5,259 nt of DNA, taken from an uncultured Spirochaetota bacterium (GTDB lineage Bacteria > Spirochaetota > UBA4802 > UBA5368). Where the stretch lies: assembly GCA_937864375.1 (NCBI GenBank), contig CALMJO010000625.1, positions 1 to 5,259 of the forward strand, written 5' to 3'. Position 1 is the first letter of the stretch; each line of letters opens with the position of its first letter. Below, one piece after another: positions 1-5,259 of this stretch. Under the pieces are notes generated by a model. It was given only the letters and a program-made list of their open reading frames with translations, was not told the DNA's origin and ran no database searches. Position numbers and translations under genes: made by a program.

Positions 1-632
1 GCAAGGGGTTCTCGTCGGGAGCCGACCTGAACGACGCGATCGCATTCAGGGACTCGCAGGCGTTCGCCGACCCGGAAAACTTTCTGCAAATCGTGCAGGA
101 GCGCTACGCGTCGCTCATTCTCCGCATGAGGAAAATTCCCCAGCCCATCATCGCGGCCGTGAACGGCCCGGCCGCGGGGGGCGGGTTCTCCATGGCGCTG
201 GCCAGCGACGTGCGCCTGGCCAGCCCCGAGGCGTACTTCGTCGCGTCGTTCATCAACATAGGCCTCTCGGGGGGCGAGCTCGGGTGCTCCTACCTGCTGC
301 CGCGCCTCGTGGGTCTCGCGCGCGCGTCGGAGATGCTGTTTACCGGCAGGAAGGTCGGGGCGGAAGAGGCCGAACGGATGGGACTGGTCAACAGGGTCGT
401 GCCCAGGGACGGGCTCCTCGAGGCGGCGCTCGCGTGCGCGAGGACGATGACGGGCAAGAGCGTGGGCGGGCTCAAGCTCACCAAGCGCGTGATCGATGAA
501 AACCTGAACGCGCCCTCGCTCGAGAGCGCCGTGAACCTGGAAAACCGGAACCAGACCGTCATGATCTTTTCGGGTGAGTTCTTCAAGCTCATCCGCTCAT
601 TTTACAAGGGGAGTGAATCTCCCGGGGAGTGA
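1..632 (+). CDS. Enoyl-CoA hydratase/isomerase (crotonase) family protein, 5'-truncated
   Basis: The reading frame is open from position 3 to a TGA at 630-632 and gives 209 residues. Crotonases are usually 255-270 residues, so about 50-60 N-terminal residues lie upstream of the window. Family marks seen: KGFSSGADL at the left edge (first oxyanion-hole strand), AAVNGPAAGGGFSMALASD (about 153-212; second oxyanion-hole glycine), and the segment GLSGGELG followed by LLPRLVG (about 261-320). The C-terminal part has the usual helical region (TKRVIDEN). The fold handles CoA thioesters in the cytoplasm through an enolate intermediate. The two glutamates of classical hydratases (rat Glu144 and Glu164) align with Ser (189-191) and Phe (249-251). 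A Glu at 276-278 lies near the acidic residue used by dienoyl-CoA and PaaG-type isomerases. The exact reaction therefore cannot be read; isomerase or another crotonase activity is as likely as hydratase. The gene ends 3 bases before the acyl-CoA dehydrogenase, which implies one operon and related substrates. Confidence 0.93.
   Translation, partial: KGFSSGADLNDAIAFRDSQAFADPENFLQIVQERYASLILRMRKIPQPIIAAVNGPAAGGGFSMALASDVRLASPEAYFVASFINIGLSGGELGCSYLLPRLVGLARASEMLFTGRKVGAEEAERMGLVNRVVPRDGLLEAALACARTMTGKSVGGLKLTKRVIDENLNAPSLESAVNLENRNQTVMIFSGEFFKLIRSFYKGSESPGE
608..632 (+). promoter_or_regulatory. Ribosome binding site of the acyl-CoA dehydrogenase within a repeat/hairpin
   Basis: GGGGAGTGA occurs twice, at 608-616 and 624-632. 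The second copy is the Shine-Dalgarno for the ATG at 636 and also contains the TGA stop of the crotonase gene. Between them, CTCCC (619-623) can pair with GGGAG of the first copy (609-613), giving a 5-bp stem with a 5-base loop. The same CTCCC is complementary to the functional Shine-Dalgarno, but it is too close for a simple hairpin with it. The arrangement supports translational coupling of the two genes. Regulation through the hairpin is inference only. Confidence 0.5.
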
Positions 633-635
633 GGC

Positions 636-2507
636 ATGCAGCAGTATCTCGTCGATTTTCGCGATCTCCAGTTCAACCTGTTCGAATTTCTCGAGATCGA
701 CCGGATGAACGTCCACCCGCGCTACCGGCAGTTTGACCGCGCCGCCTACGAGGAGACCATCCGGCTCGCCGTGCGCATCGCCGCCGACCAGGTGTTCCCG
801 GCGAACGTGTCCGGTCACCGCGAGGGCTGCAGCTACGATCCGGCGACCCGCTCGGTGCGGCTGCCCTCGGGCTACCGCGGTGCCGCCCGCGCGCTCCTGG
901 ACGCCGGATTCATGGGGATCTCCGACGATCCTGAGGTGGGCGGCACCGGGATGCCGCTGGTCATGCAGTCGTGCTCGTGGGAGATTTTCTGCGGCGCCGG
1001 AGGGGCGCTCATGCTCTTTCTCATGCTCGGGCACGGCGCCGCGCACCTGGTCCAGCGCCACGGCACCGAACGGCAGAAGGCGCTTTACGTCGCGAAGCTG
1101 CTCTCGGGCGAATGGGGCGGGACCATGTGCCTCACCGAGCCCGAGGCCGGGTCCGACGTGGGCGCCTTGAAGACAAAAGCGGTGCCGCAGCCCGACGGGA
1201 CGTATCGCATAACGGGACAGAAGTGCTTCATCACCAACGGCGACCAGGACATCACGCGGCAGATCGTCTACCCCGTGCTCGCGCGCATCGAGGGCGACCC
1301 GCCTGGCACGAAGGGCATCTCGCTGTTCATCGTGCCCAAGTACCTCCTGGACGGGGACGGCGACCCCGGCGAGCGCAACGACGTCTGCTGCACGGGCATC
1401 GAGGAGAAGATGGGGGCGCACGGCTCGGCGACCTGTTCCATGTCGTTCGGCGAAAATGACGGCTGCACGGGCTATCTCCTGGGAGAACGGGGCAGGGGAA
1501 TGAACATCATGTTCCAGATGCTGAACGAGACCAGACTTGAGGTGGGCATCATGGCACTGGGCGGATCGGCCTGCGCCTTCCTGCAGGCCGTGGACTATGC
1601 GCGCACGCGGCAGCAGGGGCCGCACTTCAGCCGGATGTTCGACCTCAGTGCGCCCAAGGTGCCCATCATTGAGCATCCCGACGTCATGAGAATGCTCATG
1701 GAAATGAAGGCGGGCGTGGAGGCCGAGCGGATGCTTTCATATTTCACGGCCATGCAGATCGACCTTCACGGATTGCTTGAGGGCGAGGAGGCGCGCGAGG
1801 CCGGGGCGCTGGTGGACATCCTCATCCCGCTGGTCAAGGCCGGGAATACGGACAACGCGTGGCAGATCATCTCGGAGGCCATCCAGGTGCACGGGGGAAA
1901 CGGGTACTGCGCGGACTACCCCGTGGCGCAGCTGGCCGTCGACTGCAGGGCGCTGTGCATCGTCGAGGGAACCAACGGCATCCAGTCGCTCGACCTCGTG
2001 ATGAGAAAGATGCTGCTGAACCCGGAGCTGGAAAACTACCGGATCTTGAAATCGCGGATGCGCCGGACCATAGCCGAGGCGGAGGGCATCGTCGACGACG
2101 CGCACAGGGATGCGCTGGAAAAGGGCATCCGGGAACTTGATGCGGCGGTCGCGCACATGAAGCGGCTTTTAGACGGGGGCAGGTTCCAGGCGCTCCTGCT
2201 GAACGTGGACCCGCTGCGCCGGGCGATCTTCGACCTCGTGCTCGCCTGGATGCATCTCTGGAGCCTCCGGATCACGAAGCCCCGGCTGTCCGCGCTCACG
2301 GCGGGCGCAGGGGGAGAGGCGCTCCTGGAGGTCCTGGAAGAGAACAGGGAAGCGGCATTTTACTACGGCAAGGCGGCCGCGTCGGAATTCTGGCTCGCCG
2401 CGGAATTCCTCAAGTATTTTGGAAAGCTCGATGCGATCATGCGGAGCGAGGGCCTGGAGCTTGCTCCGGGGAACGCCGTGTTCTCATCGCTTCCCCGCGG
2501 CGCGTGA
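636..2507 (+). CDS. Acyl-CoA dehydrogenase, long (~600 aa, DmdC-like) type
   Basis: This is a 623-residue FAD flavoenzyme that removes two hydrogens from an acyl-CoA to form the 2,3-enoyl-CoA and passes electrons to ETF. The flavin/substrate motif MCLTEPEAGSDVGA is at residues 164-176 and fits the first acyl-CoA dehydrogenase signature. It is followed by ITGQKCFITNGDQDIT, then GTKGISLFIVPK and IEEKMGAHGSATCSM, which are typical of the long subfamily. HGGNGY (419-424) leads to IVEGTNGIQSLDL, where Glu444 is the expected catalytic base at the position used by short- and medium-chain enzymes. A C-terminal extension from about 467 to 600 matches the extra helical domain of this subfamily. The subfamily includes methylthiopropanoyl-CoA dehydrogenase (DmdC) and several dehydrogenases of anaerobic acyl- or aryl-CoA breakdown. 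Substrate cannot be assigned from sequence, and nothing else here indicates DMSP metabolism. The ATG at 636 is chosen because of GGGGAG 7 bases upstream and the N-terminal LVDFRDLQFNLFEFL segment usual for the family. Its likely electron acceptor subunit, etfB, starts about 2.5 kb downstream. Confidence 0.95.
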   Translation: MQQYLVDFRDLQFNLFEFLEIDRMNVHPRYRQFDRAAYEETIRLAVRIAADQVFPANVSGHREGCSYDPATRSVRLPSGYRGAARALLDAGFMGISDDPEVGGTGMPLVMQSCSWEIFCGAGGALMLFLMLGHGAAHLVQRHGTERQKALYVAKLLSGEWGGTMCLTEPEAGSDVGALKTKAVPQPDGTYRITGQKCFITNGDQDITRQIVYPVLARIEGDPPGTKGISLFIVPKYLLDGDGDPGERNDVCCTGIEEKMGAHGSATCSMSFGENDGCTGYLLGERGRGMNIMFQMLNETRLEVGIMALGGSACAFLQAVDYARTRQQGPHFSRMFDLSAPKVPIIEHPDVMRMLMEMKAGVEAERMLSYFTAMQIDLHGLLEGEEAREAGALVDILIPLVKAGNTDNAWQIISEAIQVHGGNGYCADYPVAQLAVDCRALCIVEGTNGIQSLDLVMRKMLLNPELENYRILKSRMRRTIAEAEGIVDDAHRDALEKGIRELDAAVAHMKRLLDGGRFQALLLNVDPLRRAIFDLVLAWMHLWSLRITKPRLSALTAGAGGEALLEVLEENREAAFYYGKAAASEFWLAAEFLKYFGKLDAIMRSEGLELAPGNAVFSSLPRGA

Positions 2508-2517
2508 GGGGCGCCGC
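2497..2517 (+). other. GC-only stem-loop spanning the acyl-CoA dehydrogenase stop codon
   Basis: GCGGCGC (2497-2503) and GCGCCGC (2511-2517) form a perfect 7-bp stem closed by a 7-base loop, GTGAGGG, that contains the TGA stop (2505-2507). The bases after it (AAGGTGG) are not a U tract, so this is not a standard intrinsic terminator. It could slow 3' exonucleases, or reduce read-through into the flavin-enzyme gene. It may also be partly incidental, because half of it is coding and the local GC is very high. Confidence 0.4.
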
Positions 2518-2560
2518 AAGGTGGAGGGGAAGTCGTTCGAAGCGGGGATTCAGGGAATGC

Positions 2561-2574
2561 ATAATAATAATAAT
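2561..2574 (+). repeat. ATA/AAT triplet microsatellite upstream of the flavin-enzyme gene
   Basis: A run of 14 bases with exact period 3 (ATA, almost five copies) sits 6 bases before the GGAGG Shine-Dalgarno of the next gene, in an otherwise strongly GC-rich stretch. CATAAT (2560-2565) resembles a sigma70 -10 box. The best -35 candidates at 16-18 bases (such as TTCGAA at 2536-2541) match poorly, so a promoter here is only a possibility. An unpaired AT-rich stretch before a Shine-Dalgarno is also a common translation enhancer, which is the simplest reading. Confidence 0.6.
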
Positions 2575-2591
2575 TGTAACGGAGGAACAGC

Positions 2592-3575
2592 ATGAACACG
2601 GCGATTACCCGGATGTTCGGCATCAAGTATCCCATCATCTGCGGGGCGATGCAGTGGCTCTGCAAGCACGAGCTGTGCGCCGCCGTATCGAACGCGGGCG
2701 GCATGGGCAACCTCACGGCGGGAAATTACGAGACCGAGGAGGATTTCCGTGCCGCGATCCGCGCCACGCGCGCGCTCACCGACAAGCCCTTCATGGTGGG
2801 GATCACCATACTGCCGTCGGTGCGGATAACGGCGGGGCACCACCAGATGTACCTGCGCGTCTGCGCCGAGGAAAAGGTCGCGGGGATCGAGGTCTCCGGC
2901 GCCCCCGTGGACAAGGCGGCGGGGCCCGAATTCATAGAGATGCTCAAGAAGGCGGGCGTGAAGCTTTTCCACAAGGTGGGCTCCGTCCGCCACGCCCTGC
3001 ACGCCGAACACGCGGGATATGACGGCATCTACGCCGCCGGCATCGAGGAGGGCGGCCATCCCCTGGACGACGACGTCACCACCATGGTGCTCACCCCGCG
3101 CATCGCGGAATCGGTGAAGATACCAGTGGTGACCGTGGGCGGCATCGCCACGGGTAAATCGCTCGCGGCGGCGCTGGCGCTGGGAGCACAGGGCGTGATG
3201 ATGGCGAGCCGTTTCCTCGCCTCGAAGGAATGCGTGGTCCACGACAACATCAAGCGTGAGATCGTGAAGCGCAGGGAGAACGAAACGACCCTCATCTGCA
3301 AGACGCTGCACCTGCAGGGACGGGCGCTCAAGAACCAGGTGGTACGCGACATTTGCGATATCGAGGCAAAGGGCGGCGGGTTCGAGGCCCTGTACCCGCT
3401 CATAGCCGGGGAGCGCATGAAACGGGCCTGGGAGGAGGGGGATGTGGAGGTCGCGCCCATGATGGTGGGGCAGTCCATCGGCCTCATCAATGATGTGCTC
3501 ACCTGCAAAGAAATTATAGAAGGAATGGTGAAGGAGGCGAAGGAGACCCTCGCCGGGGCCGCTTCATTGTTTTAA
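2592..3575 (+). CDS. Nitronate monooxygenase / FabK-like FMN enzyme (2-nitropropane dioxygenase family)
   Basis: The 327 residues form a TIM-barrel flavoprotein of the usual family length. N-terminal KYPIICGAMQWL (about 12-23) and AVSNAGGMGN (about 31-40) are the first FMN-contacting loops. YDGIYAAGIEEGGHP holds His156 at the place of the active-site His of nitronate monooxygenases and FabK, where the usual motif is EAGGH; here it reads EEGGH. VGGIATGKSLAAALALGAQG (about 182-201) is the FMN phosphate-binding loop, and the following usual GTRF is ASRF. Members oxidise alkyl nitronates, or reduce enoyl thioesters with NAD(P)H (FabK). Automatic naming as nitronate monooxygenase is often unsafe. 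Its position after an acyl-CoA dehydrogenase and a crotonase favours an acyl-thioester substrate, but that is inference. The start is ATG 2592, supported by GGAGGA at 2581-2586. It follows the dehydrogenase after 84 bases and probably belongs to the same operon unless the stem-loop or a local promoter separates them. Confidence 0.9.
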   Translation: MNTAITRMFGIKYPIICGAMQWLCKHELCAAVSNAGGMGNLTAGNYETEEDFRAAIRATRALTDKPFMVGITILPSVRITAGHHQMYLRVCAEEKVAGIEVSGAPVDKAAGPEFIEMLKKAGVKLFHKVGSVRHALHAEHAGYDGIYAAGIEEGGHPLDDDVTTMVLTPRIAESVKIPVVTVGGIATGKSLAAALALGAQGVMMASRFLASKECVVHDNIKREIVKRRENETTLICKTLHLQGRALKNQVVRDICDIEAKGGGFEALYPLIAGERMKRAWEEGDVEVAPMMVGQSIGLINDVLTCKEIIEGMVKEAKETLAGAASLF

Positions 3576-3590
3576 CCGCGTACGGCTTAA

Positions 3591-3606
3591 CCGGGCCCAT
3601 TCCCGG
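3591..3606 (+). terminator. Weak hairpin after the flavin-enzyme gene (possible terminator)
   Basis: CCGGG (3591-3595) and CCCGG (3602-3606) can form a 5-bp stem with a 6-base loop, 15 bases after the TAA at 3573-3575. The next bases, AAATTATCTT, are AT-rich but not a true U tract. It is the best terminator candidate in the 109-base spacer 3576-3684. A GGGGCCCC self-complementary octamer at 3625-3632 lies in the same spacer. I found no convincing promoter for the next gene there. Confidence 0.25.
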
Positions 3607-3684
3607 AAATTATCTTGATCCTTCGGGGCCCCAGGGCGACACTTTTCATTTGAACCCGCTCTGCCCGTCGCCCCGGAGGTTTCC

Positions 3685-4761
3685 ATGATAAAGACGAAGG
3701 TCGCCGCGCTCCTCCCGAACCAGCGCACCGAGCTGGAGGCGCTGCTTAAAAAACGGGATCCCTCGGAATACGTGGGGGACCTGAGCGTGGCCATCCCCTT
3801 CCTTATAATGATTCCCGGCGCCTTCCTGGGCCTCTTCGCCTGGTTCGAGCTTGCCGGGACCCTCAAACTGGGCGGCTACTGGACGGCGGCGCGCTTTCCC
3901 GAGTACGTTTTATTGTACACTGCCTTCTTCACCGCGGCGCTCGTCTTCGCGGCATCGCTCGTGAACTATGCCTGGACCTGGGGCAGGCACGGCTACGTGC
4001 TCACTGGCTTCGGGCTCGTGCGGGTGTGCGGGAAGCGCCTCGTCGTGATCCCGTATTCTTCCATAGAAAAGGTGCTCGCCAGCCGGGTGGTCACCAGCCG
4101 CTGGTTCGATCCCCAGACGGGCGAAACGCGGAGCTACGACACCGGCGGCGACATGAAGATCGTCCACCGCTCGAAGAAATTCGACCTCGAGGTCTTCATA
4201 AAGGACCGGGTCCCCATCGAGATCATCAGCTTCGGGAGCGAGGCGAAGGCGCTCGCATTCATGGATACGCTCGAGAAGAGGCGCGCCCAGGGCACGGGGG
4301 GGCCCGACGTACGTACGGTCCAATGGATGCCCCCGGCGGCTCGATGGAGCTTAGTAACGGCGGCCTCCTTCCTGGCCGCGCTCGCCTTCGTCCTCCAGTG
4401 CTTCTTCTCCTGGCAGAACGCGCGGGTCGATGCGCTCATCACCGACGAGGCATTTAATGGAAGGGAGCGGACGGAATCGAACCTCTCCCAAAGCCGCGAG
4501 CGGCTCGCCCGGTACGTAACACATGTGAAGACGGGGCCGCACCGCGAGGCCGCGCGTGAGCGCATTCTCGCCGGGATGCGCCCCAACATCGAGGCCAGGC
4601 GGGTGCGCCTGCTGAAAGACCACATGACCAAGTTCGAGTACCTTGAGGCGCTGCGCGCCTACTGCGACCTCTGCGAGCCCTGTCCCTACGCCGCAGAGCT
4701 CAAGGCCCTCTCCGGCGAGGAGGGCTACGGGATCACCGCCTGGCGCGCGCTGGGACGATGA
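3685..4761 (+). CDS. Membrane protein of unknown function with PH-like domain
   Basis: I do not recognise this 358-residue protein as a named family. Visible layout: a charged N-terminus (1-32), a hydrophobic segment at about 33-57, a short loop, a second segment at about 73-95, a soluble region of about 100-200, a third segment at about 220-243, and a polar, Arg/Glu-rich C-terminal region (244-358). The soluble part opens with YVLTGFGLVRVCGKRLVVIP followed by SSIEKV, a pattern like the first strands of bacterial PH domains (DUF304/bPH type), where the protein side faces the cytoplasm. By the positive-inside rule the N-terminus would be cytoplasmic and the C-terminal region outside the inner membrane. 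Near the end, Cys327, Cys330 and Cys333 are spaced C-x2-C-x2-C, which might bind a metal or form disulfides. The start is supported by GGAGG (3675-3679) 5 bases before the ATG. It has no clear functional tie to the acyl-CoA genes on either side, and the function is unknown. Confidence 0.85.
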   Translation: MIKTKVAALLPNQRTELEALLKKRDPSEYVGDLSVAIPFLIMIPGAFLGLFAWFELAGTLKLGGYWTAARFPEYVLLYTAFFTAALVFAASLVNYAWTWGRHGYVLTGFGLVRVCGKRLVVIPYSSIEKVLASRVVTSRWFDPQTGETRSYDTGGDMKIVHRSKKFDLEVFIKDRVPIEIISFGSEAKALAFMDTLEKRRAQGTGGPDVRTVQWMPPAARWSLVTAASFLAALAFVLQCFFSWQNARVDALITDEAFNGRERTESNLSQSRERLARYVTHVKTGPHREAARERILAGMRPNIEARRVRLLKDHMTKFEYLEALRAYCDLCEPCPYAAELKALSGEEGYGITAWRALGR

Positions 4762-4783
4762 CGCGCCCGGCATCGTGCGCACC

Positions 4784-4826
4784 GGGGGCGCCGTTTTGGG
4801 CCCGGCCCCCCCTGAAGACCCCCCCC
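4784..4826 (+). repeat. C-tract-rich spacer segment with a possible G/C stem
   Basis: After the membrane-protein gene, the spacer has runs of seven C (4806-4812) and eight C (4819-4826). GGGGGC (4784-4789) can pair with GCCCCC (4805-4810) across a 15-base loop. No U tract follows, so it is not a standard terminator, although it may weakly end transcription of the upstream gene. The C runs are prone to length change and to sequencing error. No protein-coding reading across this segment is convincing. Confidence 0.4.
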
Positions 4827-4876
4827 AAAAGCCGTGTAAATCCATATTTCCCGGTATTCTGGACGATTAATTGCTC

Positions 4877-4904
4877 TTGACAGGAAATGACCCCCCGATA
4901 CCAT
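4877..4904 (+). promoter_or_regulatory. Putative sigma70-type promoter of etfB
   Basis: TTGACA (4877-4882) is a perfect -35 consensus. After a 16-base spacer comes TACCAT (4899-4904), which matches four of six -10 positions. Initiation would fall near 4911, leaving an untranslated leader of about 60 bases before the etfB ATG. The self-complementary octamer TGCCGGCA (4905-4912) lies at the expected start site and could be an operator or chance. The surrounding DNA turns AT-rich at about 4827, as expected for a promoter region. Confidence 0.5.
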
Positions 4905-4972
4905 TGCCGGCAGGTGTGTCAGGCTTTTAGTCATGTGCATTTTCATAAATTTTATCTAAGGGGAGTGGGACA

Positions 4973-5259
4973 ATGAAGATAGTTGTCTTAGTGAAAGAGG
5001 TTCCAGATATGGAATCCAAATTCAAGATCGTTGGCGACGCCAAGATCGATGAATCCCAGATTGCCTTTAAGATGAATGCCTTTGACGAGTATGCGGTCGA
5101 GGCAGGACTCCAGCTCAAGGAAAAGTTCGGCGGCGAGGTCATCATCATTTCCTCCGGCCCCGAGCGCGTTTCAAAGGAAATACGCCAGGCATTCGCCATG
5201 GGCGCCGATTGGGGCATCCAGATCATGGATCCCCAGGTTGACGAAGGCGACAACTACGT
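4973..5259 (+). CDS. etfB: Electron transfer flavoprotein beta subunit, 3'-truncated
   Basis: The first 95 codons are present and the frame is still open at the window edge; full EtfB is about 250-260 residues. The N-terminus MKIVVLVKEVPD is the family start. N35-x-FDEYAVE (about 35-43) and GPERVSKEIRQAFAMGAD (about 62-79) are the following conserved EtfB segments of the nucleotide-binding fold. With EtfA it forms the soluble heterodimer that takes electrons from acyl-CoA dehydrogenases and delivers them to a quinone oxidoreductase or, in bifurcating types, exchanges them with NADH and ferredoxin. The visible part does not decide between these. The ATG at 4973 is preceded by AAGGGGAG (4958-4965) at good spacing. 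etfA is expected just downstream. Thirty of the 95 codons end in A or T, against 9 of the first 91 visible crotonase codons, so its codon use differs clearly from its neighbours; high expression is one explanation. Confidence 0.95.
   Translation, partial: MKIVVLVKEVPDMESKFKIVGDAKIDESQIAFKMNAFDEYAVEAGLQLKEKFGGEVIIISSGPERVSKEIRQAFAMGADWGIQIMDPQVDEGDNY

Noticed and set aside
597..1676. A 359-codon open frame on the minus strand opposite the acyl-CoA dehydrogenase
   Set aside because: It is the antisense shadow of a well-supported gene in GC-rich DNA. Its product is of low complexity (Ala, Arg, Gly, His) and has no recognisable motif.
2504..3022. A 172-codon + strand frame starting at the dehydrogenase stop
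   Set aside because: It begins at an ATG without a Shine-Dalgarno, reads the ATA repeat as poly-Ile, and then runs out of frame through the flavin-enzyme gene.
2550..3311. A 253-codon minus-strand open frame opposite the flavin-enzyme gene
   Set aside because: It lies fully over conserved FMN-binding motifs read on the + strand and has no family features; long antisense frames are expected at this base composition.
3650..3678. TTGAAC as a possible -35 box for the membrane-protein gene
   Set aside because: No acceptable -10 sequence follows at 16-18 bases; the region is GC-rich and holds the Shine-Dalgarno.
4308..4317. Perfect 10-bp palindrome CGTACGTACG
   Set aside because: It lies inside the coding region of the membrane protein, is a simple CGTA repeat, and has no nearby promoter or partner site.
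4351..4946. Minus-strand frames and a short + strand frame (4643-4870) across the end of the membrane-protein gene and the C-tract spacer
   Set aside because: They are Pro/Gly/Arg-rich shadows without ribosome binding sites or recognisable domains.

Overview
The window is GC-rich and densely coded, and every credible gene lies on the + strand. Gene content points to a bacterium that handles acyl-CoA thioesters by beta-oxidation-type chemistry with electron-transfer flavoprotein (ETF) as electron carrier. The acyl-CoA dehydrogenase is of the long, roughly 600-residue type. Together with the ETF this would fit a Desulfobacterota- or Spirochaetota-like anaerobe, or another GC-rich lineage. That placement is a guess from protein style; no rRNA or other marker is present.

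Layout. Positions 1-632 hold the 3' part of a crotonase-fold (enoyl-CoA hydratase/isomerase) gene whose start lies outside the window. Three bases after its stop begins a 623-residue acyl-CoA dehydrogenase (636-2507), evidently co-transcribed and translationally coupled. An 84-base gap holds a GC-only stem-loop over the dehydrogenase stop codon and a short AT-rich triplet repeat. It leads to a 327-residue FMN enzyme of the nitronate monooxygenase / FabK-like family (2592-3575). A 109-base spacer separates this from a 358-residue membrane protein of unknown function (3685-4761), which has three predicted membrane segments, a PH-like cytoplasmic domain and a Cys-x2-Cys-x2-Cys cluster near its C-terminus. 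A 211-base spacer with C tracts and a good sigma70-type promoter precedes the start of etfB (4973 to the window end), which is cut off after 95 codons.

How they fit together. The dehydrogenase would oxidise an acyl-CoA to the 2,3-enoyl-CoA and pass electrons to ETF. The crotonase-like enzyme would hydrate or isomerise an enoyl-CoA. The flavin enzyme may act on an unsaturated acyl thioester or on a nitronate. The ETF beta gene has its own promoter and visibly different codon usage, so it seems to be expressed separately and probably more strongly. The membrane protein has no obvious link to this chemistry.

I see no mobile element, CRISPR array, tRNA or rRNA, and no clear sign of a new system. 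The most unusual items are the crotonase that lacks both classical catalytic glutamates, the unrecognised PH-like membrane protein, and the AT-rich leader of the flavin-enzyme gene.
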